A stretch of DNA of 64,000 nucleotides from Prorocentrum cordatum (lineage: Eukaryota; Sar; Dinophyceae; Prorocentrales; Prorocentraceae): the NCBI GenBank assembly GCA_963575745.1, contig CAUYUJ010021705.1:70883-134882 (forward strand), given 5' to 3'. Numbering within the stretch: position 1 is the first letter of the stretch; the number at the start of each line of letters is the position of its first letter. Shown piece by piece: positions 45,790-56,394 of the stretch. Under the pieces are notes generated by a model, which saw nothing but the letters and a program-made list of their open reading frames with translations, did not search any database and was not told the DNA's origin. Made by a program: the position numbers and the translations under genes.

Positions 45790-46400
45790 TCCTCTTCCTA
45801 CTGCCCAGCCTACCCCGCTCACATTAAACTTATGCAAGTTCTGCTTCTCAAGCCCTCCTCATTCGCCTGCCTTCTTCGTCCTCCAGTCTTCCTCTATCCA
45901 TCCATTCCCATGTTCCACCTGCCCCCCATCCGAGATCATTCCCCAACCACTCCTCCGTGCTCCCTCCCTTCACTCCTTCCGACCCACCTCCCGCCCACAC
46001 GTTCCTCCCTGGCCCCTCCTTCGCTCTTGCATAGAATGCTTAGCGCAACACGTTACATAAACACTTGCCCCTCTCTCCTCATGTCGGGTAGACGAAAAAG
46101 GGGGTGTCAATCGAGGCGCCTGTCCGCAACTACCAAAGAAAAAGGCTACCGCTCTGGGGTCGCGAACTCCTGGGAGAAGGCAGACGCCGAAGCGAAGCGC
46201 AAATCGCCAAGGCGAAACAGACAGGCCCGCGAGCGTGCATGGGTGGGGTGGGGGACTGGCCAATCTCGGGAAACAAACAGGGACATGACATGAATTTTGG
46301 GAGGTCCGCGCGGAGTTGCCGGGTTCGCGCTGCATACCCCTCCATGGCGCGCGGAGCGCGCCGGAGGCGCCGCCAGGGGGCTCCAGCGACGATGCGAGAA
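45790..46400. other. Unassigned DNA
   Basis: Pyrimidine-rich then mixed sequence; no gene supported. Confidence 0.4.
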
Positions 46401-46407
46401 GTCCGCG

Positions 46408-46505
46408 CGGAGGAGGAGGAGGAGGAGGAGGAGGAGGAGGAGGAGGAGGAGGAGCAGGAGGAGGAGCAGGAGGAGGAGCAGGAGGAGCAGGAGAAGGAGG
46501 AGGGG
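46408..46505 (+). repeat. GGA microsatellite
   Basis: GGA tract with GGAGCAGGA interruptions at its 3' end. A decayed TCC-rich stretch follows at about 46,665-46,800. Confidence 0.95.
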
Positions 46506-47285
46506 AACGATTAATTATCTTCATGCCGCTTTGTGCCCTTCGTAACAGAAAGCGCGCTCGAGCCGCGGCGGCGGCTGCCGGGGCCTCTTGCTGTCGCTGC
46601 GGGAGCTCTTCCTATCGAGGCCTCGGCCGGGCACCCTGCACTCCCTCCCAGGCACATGTCCGCCTCCCTCCTCCTTCCACCCTCCTGCTTCCTCCTCCTG
46701 CTTCCTCCCGCTTCCTCCTGCTGCTCCTCCTCCTCCTCCTCGCCCAGCCAACCCTCCTTCCTCCTCGGCCACCCTCCTCCTTCCTCCTCCCTCCGTCCTG
46801 CTGCGAATCCTGGAGGAAGATGTGGTCCTCTTTTACGGTGGGCAGCACGGACGTAAGCTCCACGAGCGAAATGTTTGACCCGAACGGCGTCGATATCGAC
46901 GGCCGCTCGACCTACATACACAACTGATAAGCTTGTCACCCAATCGCAGCGTCATGTTCTAACGCCCGCACTCGGCGAATGAGCCGAACGAACAGACGGG
47001 GATATGCTGGCTGTAAATGGCCTCTGAGACTGGCAGACTAACACCGGTCCCCACCCAAGCAAATTTCAATGTTCGAACGGGCGTTGGTTGCAAACACGTA
47101 GCTGGGCACAGGTTCAACAGTGGCTAGAATGCGAGCTTGAACGTGCAGGGGACTCCTTACATGCACTTTACTGTTTTATGTACCGCGCAAAGCTCACGGA
47201 CGCGCAGGGTTGTATGCGTGTTCGGTCGTGCTTTTCAGTGTCAGTAGAAACTGAAAAGAACCAAAATATGAGAACTCAGCCTTAC

Positions 47286-47997
47286 GCTGATGTCAGCCAA
47301 AGGCACTCCTTGGAAGTCTGGATGCCCTGCCGACCCAGTTCCTAACGCCCGCAGGCGTGCTGTCAGACGTGGGTGCCAGAAGCTGATTGATGGCTTCGGA
47401 ACGCCCTCCATCGCGCTGCGGAACTCTTCCAGATTAGCCCAGCACCCGAAATCGTCATCCCGCTTTCTCATGACGATATTGTCGACACCGCTGTCGTGCA
47501 TTCGCCTGCCCCACGAAAGAAACAATCTGGATTTCTGTACTAGCATAGAAAGTCCTGGTGGCATCGCCTCGCAGATTTACTACCTCGTTGCTTGAGGTCT
47601 GGTCAGCGCCACGCCTGCCAGCAGGTGGAGTCTTTCCTAACCTGGCTCTTGAAGCGAACGCGTGGCATCCTTAACGGGAACGCAATTGCCCTTGGGTCGA
47701 TAGTGCGGTGCTGCCTTGATAACTCGTCCTTGAAAATTGTCTGGTACAAAGTAGCCTCCAACGCACCGCTGCCGTACTACAAGTCGTCCCATGATGACTG
47801 TGACGGAAAATCGTGCTGCTCGTGCACAATAACTAAACCATCGGCCGGCTCTGGTGAACGGATCGCCCACCTGGTGCGTCACTGTAATTGCTGCGCGATT
47901 CTTCGTTGAAGACTGAAGCGCCAAATATCATCAAAATGCCGACCCAGAACATGCCAAACGTAATCCCCAATATCGCACGAATTCCATAATAGTGCAT
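47286..47997 (-). CDS. Candidate four-exon gene for a signal-anchored membrane protein
   Basis: Minus-strand exons proposed at 47,871-47,997, 47,642-47,797, 47,584-47,614 and 47,286-47,505. Every junction has GT and AG and the phases agree (1, 1, 2, then 0 at the last GTAAGG donor). The ATG at 47,997 opens with MHYYGIRAILGITFGMFWVG and a hydrophobic segment at residues ~5-30, suggesting a type II membrane anchor. The rest (~145 residues) is soluble-looking (VGGYFVPDNFQGRVIKAAPH; DDDFGCWANLEEF). The interval is repeat-poor, unlike its surroundings. Weak points are intron 2 (only 27 nt), the 31 bp micro-exon chosen partly to keep phase, and an unresolved 3' end. Family not recognised; some glycosyltransferases share this layout, but nothing specific supports that. 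Confidence 0.35.
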
Positions 47998-47999
47998 TG

Positions 48000-48590
48000 T
48001 TCTGTGGCGTCGGGGAAGAATGTTCTGTTTGGGGACGCGATGACGGGGTTTCCAAACACAGTGTCCCAATGAAACTAAACGAACGCCCGCCTCGGGACTT
48101 CTGGCCTTAACGGAACGACGTATGTGCGAGGAAACCTGGACTGGAGATGGCTGGCCTTAGAAAACCAGGACTCGTGCCTCGTCAACCTGTGGCCGCTTAG
48201 TTGCTCGCGCCGCTGCGTAGGTCCCTTCGAGAACGACATCGGCAGCATGCGATAAACGTCACCAAGGGGGAACCGACAATGTGTCGAGGGTCGAGGTCGT
48301 TGCAGCTTTCCTGGGTCATCGTTTGTCCGCTAATGCATTGCAAGTGCATTCGTCGCTCCACGAACCCCAAAACGTCCTCCAACAATTACGAACACCTTGG
48401 GTGAACCATCGGTGGGGCTCTGGAGTTCGAAGGAGGCTAGGGTAGCGCAGCTCATCGCCCGCTCCTGAACCGATTCGGTGCACGACTGCGATTCTCGATG
48501 GCGAGCGATTGCAGCAGCGCCCCTAAATTTCGCCATCTGATTTGGCGCGGGCGTCGGGGAACAAACCCGGGGCGGCCGGCCAAGAGGTTA
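48000..48590. other. Repeat-poor spacer
   Basis: Unique, moderate-GC sequence upstream of the candidate gene at 47,997. Short minus-strand frames (60-68 codons) could be further exons, but no splice model can be supported. Confidence 0.35.
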
Positions 48591-48609
48591 GGGTGGGTGG
48601 CGAAGTGCG

Positions 48610-48960
48610 GTCGTCAAATCGTCGTGGGGTCGGTCGCGCTGATGGTTGTCGTGCTAATGGTGGTGGTTGTCGCGCTGATGTCGGTCGTCCCGCGGTGGGC
48701 ATGGGAGCGGTTGCCCGTGGCGGTTGCGGTCGAAGCCGTCGTAATGGCCGCGGCGGTGGTCGTGCTAGTGGTCGCGTTGGTGGTCATGCTGGTACTCGCG
48801 GCGGTCGCGGGAATCGCGGCGTTCGCGGTAGTCCCGGGGGTCGCGGCGGTCGTGGTAGGCGCCCGTGCAGCGGTCCAGGCGGCGGTCGTGCAGGTGGCGG
48901 TCGTACTGATGATAATTGCGTTGGTGGTGGCGGTTGCGGCGGGCGCGGCAGGGGTCGGCG
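48610..48960 (+). repeat. Degenerate GGTCGTGGCGGT short repeat
   Basis: Imperfect 9-12 bp repeats (GGTGGTCGTGCT, GGCGGTCGCGG). The plus frame reads as RGG-like and the minus frame as DRRDPRDY-like repeats. Neither is likely to be a genuine protein. Confidence 0.65.
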
Positions 48961-49189
48961 GTGGCTTGCTGCCCCAGCGCGCCCAGGAGCATCTCTGCGT
49001 TTTCTGCGTGGGGCGTCGCGGAGATTTCGCGACCGAAGCAGCTCGGAAGCTCTGGGCCCTCGTCGCGATCCAAGCCGCCTCCGTAGCTCCGCGCGAAGGC
49101 GGCGGCCCCTTCAGATGGCCGCCCCCCAGCCTCGAAGACCGCGGGGGCCTCGGGGGGGGCCGGGCCCGCATGTCCTAGAAGACCGCCTG

Positions 49190-50989
49190 TGCCGCCGCAA
49201 GGCCGCTCCTGCGGGGTCGGGCCTGCCTGCGCGGGGCATGGGCTGAACATGCGCAGGTCGCGGCCCAACCCACGAGAATGCGGCGCCCGGCGTCGCGGTC
49301 GATTGCGGCGGCGCCCAGAGCGGCCTCTTGCATGCGTCAGTCGGCGAGGCGGCGGTCGCGAGCGGCGGCCCGCTACTCGGTCGGGGCCGCGCGTTTGGCG
49401 TGCTCGGGATGGCGGTTGGCGCGCCAGTCCCAAAGGCGATTGTGCCGGCGCGCCTTGAGCCCCCGACCTCGCAGACCCTCGCGGACCAGCCCTTCCTTTC
49501 ACATGGCTCGTCGTAATGCTGTCCCGCGCTCTCGCGCGCGCGCGCTGGCGTCGGGCCCCGTCGTGGCAGGCGGGCGCGTCGAGCCGCGTCTTCCGTTGGT
49601 GAGGAAGTGCTCGTCTGACTGCGCGGCGTCGCCAGACCGCCGGGGCAGTGCGAAGGGCCCTGCCGCGGTCCTTCGGCAGCGAGCGGCGGCCATCCTCGCC
49701 CAGCAGGGCGTTCGCGAACAATTTCTTGCTGGCCTCAGAAGTGGCTTTGCCCCGACGCCCCTGCCGCATGTGATGCGGCCCCCGCGGGTAGTCCAGCGGG
49801 CGCGGCGCCTCGCCCCTCGGCGCCCCAGAGGCCTGGAACGTTCCGCCTGGGCGAGAGCAGGGGCGGCGCGCGGGGCGCGGGCGCTGAACTCCCCCGCGGC
49901 GCTGACTCCCGAGCAGGCCGCCACGTCGCGAAGGCAGCGCGGGCCCGGCCGGCAGCAGACTCTCAAGTGCAGCGAAAAGAACGCTGTCGACCTCCTCGAC
50001 CCACACCGTCCGCAGGTTCGCCCCACGTCGACCCGCCCGAGGTGATGTGCAGCACATTCCTGTCCGCATTTGCAGAGGATGGCGCTGGCGGCCTCGGCAG
50101 GAAGGCCGACGGCTCGCGACTCCTGGAAGCGAGCGGTGAAGGCCTGCGCGCGGCTCGCTGCGGCGGCCTCGTCGGCTCCGGCGCGCGCCAGAACCCTGTC
50201 CTTCCCGCTGGTCGATCCAGGGCGCGGCCTTTCTGAAACACCTCAGGGTCTGTGCCCCGAAAGCGCTGAGGCCAGGCGGCAAGGGGGCTCGCGGGTCCGC
50301 CGCGCGCGCGTGTCTTACCGAGGTTGACCGGCAATGCCAAGGCGCGCGAGCTCCGCGGGAACAGGCTGGACAGCCGCAGCGGCGTGCTCTGGCGGGGTAT
50401 ACGTAAACTGCGATGTCGCCCAACTGAGGGAAGACCCAGCACTCTGGCGAGAGCTGATGCAGCCAGCCGCTGATTTCGCCCAAGGCCCCCGCCACGGTGA
50501 CCACGAAGAAAGCCAGCGAGAGCGGGCACCTCTGTCGACCCCGGCCAGTCGCGCGAACGGGCTCCACGTCGTTGTTCTGGCATAAGACCACGCGCGTGGC
50601 CCCCCCCCCCCCGAGCCAGCGGCGCGCAAATCCTGGCAGCGCAGGCGCCCCGGCGCGCAGACCGCCCAAGGATGTGATCTGGGTAGGCTGTTGCATGCGT
50701 TTTTGTTGCAATCGAACGCGAGGATTGCGACCCAGGGGTTGGCCTCGTCTGCGCCGAAATACACTTGCGCATCACCTCGCAGCCCAGTGGCTTCCCAACT
50801 GAGAACTGGTTCAGCCCGCGCCCGTGTTTGATGTCTTCTTGGAGGACGTCGCAGGTGGCCCTGGCGGCAAGCCGACGCAACGCAGTTCCGCACGCAATTG
50901 GCCAGACACCCCCGTTCGGCTTGCGGAGGGCCACGAGGCGCGGGCTGAGGTTGGCTTGCGTAGCTTCCACGGTAAGAAGGCCGCCAGGG
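49190..50989 (-). pseudogene. LINE reverse transcriptase remnant, C-terminal part
   Basis: On the minus strand, starting at the MITE: LSPRLVALRKPNGGVWPI and RRLAARATCDVL, the canonical opening of the RT core, near 50,850-50,930. QFSVGKPLGCEV follows near 50,790. A frameshift then leads to WVAILAFDCNKNACNSLPR (motif A, near 50,700). A further shift leads to RQRCPLSLAFF (motif B-like, near 50,520) and PQLGDIAVYV, where YLDD would be expected (near 50,410). The catalytic YxDD is therefore lost. Downstream fragments such as LWDWRANRHPEHAKRA (near 49,420) are typical of the LINE C-terminus. Multiple frames, internal stops and a lost active site make it inactive. Confidence 0.7.
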
Positions 50990-50994
50990 AAGAA

Positions 50995-51196
50995 TCGGGC
51001 CGGGCGAAAGGGGGGGGTAGCAAAGGGGGGGGGGGGGGGGGAGAATCAGCTCACGTAGCTGATTTTCCCAGAACCTCCCGGCGCCGGAGGCGCCCATGTA
51101 TCGAGGACTGGGCGCCTCGGCGGGGCCGAAAGCAGCTGCATGCAGCAAATTTCGTAACCCCCCCTTTCCCTATCCCCCCCCTTTCGTCCGGCCCGA
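50995..51196. mobile_element. MITE family A, copy 2 (202 bp, 5 bp target duplication)
   Basis: Left end TCGGGCCGGGCGAAAGG; right end reversed TCGGGCCGGACGAAAGG, about 22 of 23 matching. Flanked by AAGAA at 50,990-50,994 and 51,197-51,201. It shares the internal palindrome (51,044-51,064), the GCAGCTGCATGCAGCAAATT segment and general layout with copy 1 at 17,571-17,765. It is inserted in LINE reverse-transcriptase sequence. Non-coding. Confidence 0.88.
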
Positions 51197-51201
51197 AAGA
51201 A

Positions 51202-52230
51202 CACCGCCATCTTGGCGACTTAGTCCAACGCCGCCGAATCCTTCAAGAAGGTACGCGAACGCTCAAACCGCAACCCACTCGGCCCAGCGCCAGACAGCCG
51301 TGGACCTCTGGCAAGGTGACGCTTCACAGCCGCAGCCAGATCGATGTAGGTATCTGCGCCTGGACGCGCGACGCCTGCGGCGTCCGGCGGGGCAGCGCCC
51401 GGAGGGAAGAGTGCTTGAAGGTCGGACAGCACCCCTTTCCCCCGTGTCCACTGCGGCCGGGCGAGAGCCGCGGGCCATTGCCTTACTGACCAGCCCCTCG
51501 CCGACAAGACCTCCACGGCCTTCGCGTCTTTCGCAGGGGGGTCGGCCCGACGGGCCCTCAGCGGCCCAGCCCCTGCTTCGGGGTGCGCTTCCCTCTGCAG
51601 CGCTCCACGTTCTGCGCCGTGGCATGAGGATCTCTGCACGGCCTCCTCTGTTCTTCCCTGCCTTCCTGCATCCCCTGGCGTTGCTGGGTTTGAAACAGAA
51701 GAGCCAGTCGGAGAAGGCGACGGGCCTTTTTGCGGGCTGGAGAGTGGCCAAGTCCCCGCTTTCGGCTGCCTGCAGGAGTCGTGGCGCGACGTGTCCTCAA
51801 AGCTGCGGTGAGGCAGCGCCCACCGCATCAGGGACATGTGGTTCAGTGGCCACGTGGTGCCTGAGCTCGTCGAAGCCCACATTGTCCCACCTTGCGCGGT
51901 CTCCGTCCTCCGCGGTCTCCTCTGGCAACTTGGCCGGTCTCCGCGGTCCCGTCCTCCGCGGTCTCTTCTGGCGAATTGGCCAGGCGCCCGTTGTAGGGGC
52001 CCAGGAGGGCGGCGCCCAGGGCAGCTTCGTGATGGTGCCGCTCGGGGTCCGCCTTTGCGCGCTTGGCCCGGCGCGTGTCTTCGATGTACTGCGCCCTCGT
52101 GGTCCGCCCCGGTTGGTCGCAGTATTCGCGGAGAGCGTGGGCCTGCTCAGTGGCGAGAGCGTCGGTGCCTCCCAGGTGGCCGAAGGGCCCCAGACAACCT
52201 GCGATGCAACAGAGGTGTTAAAAACGCTTG
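51202..52230 (-). pseudogene. LINE reverse transcriptase remnant, N-terminal part
   Basis: Minus-strand frames (mainly 51,220-51,882 and 51,797-52,348) carry the region before RT motif 1. The segment AAVKRHLARGPRLSGAGPSG ahead of LRFE, near 51,270-51,330, matches the usual 'PGPSGLR' box of dinoflagellate LINE RTs. The frame hits a TAA at 51,226-51,228, about 25 bp before the MITE. At least two frames are used, so it is decayed. The N-terminal side is Arg/Pro-rich and cannot be delimited. Confidence 0.6.
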
Positions 52231-52469
52231 CTCGCCAAGCTCGGGTTGAACGTACGCAACTCTCTCCACCTCCCCCTCCCCCTCTCCTCCTCCATGCTTT
52301 TTCCTGATGAATTATCCCGGCAAAGCAACCTAACAGCGATGTGTACAAGCATATCTGGAAGCATTCCCCTTAAGATTCAGGTGAGAATCCAGTTGTAGAA
52401 TTCTGCTGTTCTCGCAGTCGCAGTCGCATTCGCAATGACAGTCGCAGTGGCAACGGCCTTGGGATCCAA

Positions 52470-52692
52470 TGGAATCCTAAGGATTCCTAGGGATTCCTAA
52501 GGCATCCTTAGGCATCCTTAGGCATCCATCGGAATCCTTAGGAAACTTTAGGAATCCTGATTCCTAGGGATTCCTAGGGATTTCTATAAGGATTCCTAAA
52601 GATTCCTGAGGATGCTTAACTATGCCTACGGATTCCTAAGGATGCCTCCGGTTTTCTGAGGATTCCTAAGGATTCCTATGGATTCCTACGGA
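52470..52692 (+). repeat. GGATTCCTAA short tandem repeat
   Basis: About 20 degenerate copies of a 10-11 bp motif (AAGGATTCCT, TAGGCATCCT). The reverse complement of the same motif forms the array at 56,400-56,830. Confidence 0.88.
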
Positions 52693-53600
52693 TGCCTCAG
52701 CCTGCCTCAGTTTCAGCCTCAGCCTCAGCCTGCCTCGGCTTGCCTCAGCCTCAGCCTCAGCCTGCTTCGGCCTCCGCCTCAGCCTGCCTCAGCCTCAGCC
52801 TGCCTCGGCCTCAACCTGCGTCAGCCTCAGCCTCAGCCTGCCTCAGCCTCAGCCTGCCTCAGCCTCAGCCTCCGCCTCAGCCTCAGCCTGCCTCGGCTTG
52901 CCTCAGCCTCAGCCCCAGCCTGCCTCGGCCTCAGCCTGCCTCGGCCTCAGCCTGCCTCAGCCTCCCCTCCTCCCCCCCTCCCCCCCCTTCCCCCCAATTC
53001 CACCCATTCAGACTCACCTTGTCTCAGCTTCGGCCTGCCTCGGCCTCATCCTCAGCCTCAGCCTCAGTCTCAGCCTCAGCCTGTCTCGGCCTGAGCCTGC
53101 CTCGGCTTCAGCCTCAGCCTGCCTCAGCCTCAGCCTCAGCCTGTCTCAGCCTCAGCCTGCCTCAGCATCAGCCTCAGCCTCAGCCTCAGCCTCAGCCTGC
53201 CTCGGCTTGCCTCGGCCTCAGCCTCAGCCTGCCTCAGCCTCAGCCTCAGCCTCAGCCTCAGCCTCAGCCTGCCTCAGCCTCAGCCTCAGCCTGCAGCCTC
53301 AGCCTCAGCCTGCCTCAGCCTCAGCCTGCCTCAGCCTCAGCCTCAGCCTGCCTCAGCCTCAGCCTCAGCCTCAGCCTGCCTCAGCCTCAGCCTGCCTCAG
53401 CCTCAGCCTCAGCCTGCCTCAGCCTCAGCCTCAGCCTGCCTCGGCCTCAGCCTGCAGCCTCAGCCTCAGCCTGCCTCAGCCTCAGCCTGCCTCAGCCTCA
53501 GCCTCAGCCTGCCTCGGCGTGCCTCAGCCTCAGCCTCAGCCTGCCTCGGCCTCTGCCTGCGTCGGCCTCAGCCTGCCTCAGGCTGAGGCAGGCTGAGGCC
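52693..53600 (+). repeat. CTCAGC hexamer array ending in a palindrome
   Basis: About 900 bp of CCTCAGCCTCAGCCTG-type hexamer/decamer repeat, interrupted once by a C-rich stretch at 52,970-53,020. The SLSLPQPQPASASAC-type frames through it are artefacts. The array ends in a 37 bp palindrome at 53,564-53,600 (arms GGCCTCAGCCTGCCTCAG and its reverse complement), followed by a second palindrome at 53,608-53,632. Confidence 0.93.
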
Positions 53601-53628
53601 GAGGCAGCCCGAGCTGAGGCCCTCAGCT

Positions 53629-53960
53629 CGGGCATTCAAAATATTGCACAGGACTGGCGTTCAGGGAACATGAAGATCACGAAGTGGCCCACAACTGGCT
53701 CCGGGCAATCAAAATATAATACAGGAGTGATGTTCTGGGAACACGAAGAACACGAAGTGGCCTACAGTTGGCTCCGGGCATTCAAAATGTGGCCTGGGAA
53801 TGGTGTTCTGGGAACACGAAGAACACGAAGTGGCCTACAGTTGGCTCCGGGCATTCAAAATGTGGCCTGGGAATGGTGTTCCGGGAGCACGAAGAACACG
53901 AAGTGGCCTACAGCTGGTTCCGGGCATTCCAAATATGGCCTGGGAATGGTGTTCGAGGAA
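53629..53960 (+). repeat. 73 bp tandem repeat, about 4.5 units
   Basis: Units begin GGGCATTCAAAATRTGGCC and contain GGAACACGAAGAACACGAAG and GGCCTACAGTTGGCTCC. Units 3 and 4 (from 53,776 and 53,849) are nearly identical; units 1 and 2 are more diverged. Confidence 0.92.
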
Positions 53961-54214
53961 TGGATTCCTAAGGATTACTACAAATTCATAAAGATTCCGA
54001 AAGAATTCCTGGGGCTGCACTTTTGTCCTATTCCTTGTCCGGATCCCGCCCAGAGCCCCCTGGGGTGTTAAGATGCCCTCTTTCGATCCCACTAGAAACC
54101 TATCAGCAAAAGCTGTTAGGTAATAACTCCTCCCTGTCCCGTCGCATCCACAGACGTGTCTGTAGGGCAGGCCGGACTTTTCGCCTAAGACTTCCTTACC
54201 ACTCATGACCCCGA

Positions 54215-54470
54215 CGCTTGAAAATTGACGCAATATCAAGGATGGAGGGCGGGCCGTTTCCAAACTGAGGCTCTGGCCCAAATGCCGCGCTTAGTGCCAT
54301 TGAAAGATACAGTAAGTTCAAGCATGGAGGGCGGGCTGTTTTCAACATGTAGTTCTCGCCTTAGCGCCGCGCGCATTCGTCTTACAAATTCGCGAGAGTT
54401 GAACATGTTCGTGGTTGAAGTCCCAGGAGCGGTGATCTGGCACGGCTTAGTATTGCCTGGAAGCAACCGT
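54215..54470 (+). repeat. ~98 bp satellite, first block (about 2 units)
   Basis: Units share GGATGGAGGGCGGGC, TTTTCAA...TGT, TCTCGCCTTAGCGCCGCGC and GCATTCGTCTTA. The same family continues at 55,490-55,930, with ~1 kb of other sequence between. Confidence 0.8.
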
Positions 54471-54729
54471 CACGCTGTTGTGTGGTGTTGAGACCACAAG
54501 GGGTTTTCAGACTGTTGTTTTCAAATGTGGCACTGCCCGAAATGACACTAAATTTGCTGTAAAGATCTATTAAGAGGCACTTTCTGCGATTGATGGGGCG
54601 TTTCTGTATATACAAGAAGTGGCGTGTGCTTGTGGGCAAAAGAATGAACGGGAGGCGGTGGTGCCGCGGATGAGGATGAGAAGGGTGAGGATCAAGAGGG
54701 TGAGGCTCGCCCTCCTGATCCTCACACCC

Positions 54730-54960
54730 TCAGCAAAGTCTCATCCTCCAACTCCTCCTCCTCCTGCTTCTCCCCCTCCTCGTCCTCCTCCTCCTCCACC
54801 ACCTCCTCCAACTCTCCTCCTCCTCCTCCTCCTCCTCCTCCTCCTTATCCTCCTTATCCTCCTCCTCCTCATCCTCCACCTCATCCTCTTCTCCTCTTCC
54901 CCCTCCTCCTCCTCCTCCTTCTCCTCCTCCTCCTCTTCCTCCTCCCCTCCTCCCTCACTC
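54730..54960 (+). repeat. TCC microsatellite
   Basis: TCC repeat with ATCC and TTCC variants. A second short TCC tract lies at about 55,350-55,400. Confidence 0.93.
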
Positions 54961-55004
54961 CGTCCTCCTACGTCTTCCTGCCTGCTCATCCCCGCCATCA
55001 TCCT

Positions 55005-55250
55005 CAGGGGCCTCCCTCGGGGGCCTCTGAGGGCCTCCTTGGGGAGGCTCAAAGATCTCCCAAGAGAGAGCGCCAGTTTGGAATTCGTCACCAGATTTTT
55101 CGGATTCTGCGGAAATGGAACAAGGGGGGCCTCTGAAGGCCTTCTTGGGGAAGCTCGGGGCGGCCATTTTCTGAGGCTGTCCTACGCGAGGGCGCCGGTG
55201 TGGAATTCGTTGCCCGATCCCCCTGATTTCCCACAAGAGGGGCGGTTGGC
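55005..55250 (+). repeat. Direct duplication of ~120 bp
   Basis: GGGCCTCTGAGGGCCTCCTT...GGAATTCGTCACC near 55,020-55,090 recurs as GGGCCTCTGAAGGCCTTCTT...GGAATTCGTTGCC near 55,125-55,215, with about 80% identity by eye. Confidence 0.7.
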
Positions 55251-55489
55251 GGGCCCATTCCCTCGCGGGCCAGGTGTCAGGATGATGTGAGCTTTCAAGA
55301 CAAGCGCCCTCAACCAACATAGTTGATGCGTATTGGATATCCACTGGTTTTCACCTCCTCCGCCTCCTCCTGCTCCACCTCCTCCTCCTCCTCCTCCTAC
55401 ACTATCTCTCTTATGAATAACTCCTCCATGTCGCACCCCGAAACGTGTCGGTTGGGCGGGCCGGGCGTTCCGTCTGAGGGTTCCTCACC

Positions 55490-55930
55490 ACTGCTGATCC
55501 TGAAGCTGAGAACTTGCAACAATTTCACCGACGGAGGGCGGGCTTTTCAAAACGTGACTCCCGCCTTTGCGCCGCGAAAATGTGTCTAAAAAGCTCGCAA
55601 GAACTTCAAGGGTCGAGGGCGGGTCGTTTTCAAAATGTGCATCTCGCATTAGCGCCGCGCACACGTCTTTGAACTTGAAAAATTCACGAATTCAGGGCGA
55701 CTCCTTTTCAAATTGTGATTGTCGCCTTGACGACGCGCGCATTCGTTCTAAAAGTTTGCAGCCGCTGAAGAGATGGAGGGCGGTTTCTTTTCAAACTGTG
55801 CCTCTCGCCTTAGCACCGCGCACATTCGTCTCTAGGAACCTGCGAAAGTTAAACGGATGAAAGGCGGTTCCTTATCAACATGTGGTTCTCGCCTTCGCGC
55901 TGAACACATTCGTCTTGAGAGTTTACAGAA
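55490..55930 (+). repeat. ~98 bp satellite, second block (about 4-5 units)
   Basis: Same unit as at 54,215-54,470. GAGGGCGG landmarks lie near 55,535, 55,614, 55,780 and 55,860 (one unit reads CAGGGCGA), and each is followed by CTCGCCTT and a CGCGCAYATTCGTCT segment. Confidence 0.85.
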
Positions 55931-56099
55931 GCTTCCAGGATTCTGATGGCTGACGACCCAGATATTATGGGCTTGCACGATGCAGGACTCTCAGGGCGAA
56001 ACAGTCACGATGGTTCGCGGCGTTGACGGCCCAGGAGCGGCGTTCTGGCACGACTTCGGATCGTCAGGACGCAACACTTATGCTGATTCGCGGCGTAGG

Positions 56100-56109
56100 G
56101 GGAGGGGGC

Positions 56110-56140
<31 letters not shown>

Positions 56141-56212
56141 GAGGAGGAGGAGGAGGAGGAGGAGGAGGAGGAGGAGAAGGAGGAGGAGGAGGAGGAGGAG
56201 GAGGAGGAGGTG
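56100..56212 (+). repeat. GGA microsatellite
   Basis: Nearly pure GGA tract; the open frames across it are artefacts. Confidence 0.95.
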
Positions 56213-56394
56213 TTCCGCCGCGGTTCAAGATTTCAGAACGATGGTCTTCCAACAGGGAACTTCCGTGACAATGCGCCCTTGTGGGGGCCTCTGAAAAAAG
56301 GAACTTTGAGAGAGGGTTTATTGCAACACTGCTGGCGGATATTGGGTTTACACTGGTCCCTGAGGAAAATTAAATCTCCTAGGATTACTGAAGC

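Larger units (their letters stand above)
49190..52230 (-). mobile_element. Second decayed LINE fragment, split by a MITE
   Basis: A non-LTR reverse transcriptase remnant on the minus strand, of a type different from the LINE at 7-11 kb. The RT part runs from about 52,230 to 49,190. A 202 bp MITE (50,995-51,196) sits inside it. No endonuclease or ORF1 is visible, so the copy is probably 5'-truncated. Ends are approximate. Confidence 0.7.

Noticed and set aside
48765-50711. 648-codon minus-strand ORF as one protein
   Set aside because: It mixes LINE RT fragments (motif B-like and degraded motif C) with out-of-frame Arg/Pro-rich sequence; homology jumps between frames, so it is a pseudogene and not a single gene.
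52692-54071. 459-codon plus-strand ORF rich in SLPQPQPASASAC
   Set aside because: Direct translation of the CTCAGC hexamer array followed by the 73 bp repeat; no independent coding evidence.
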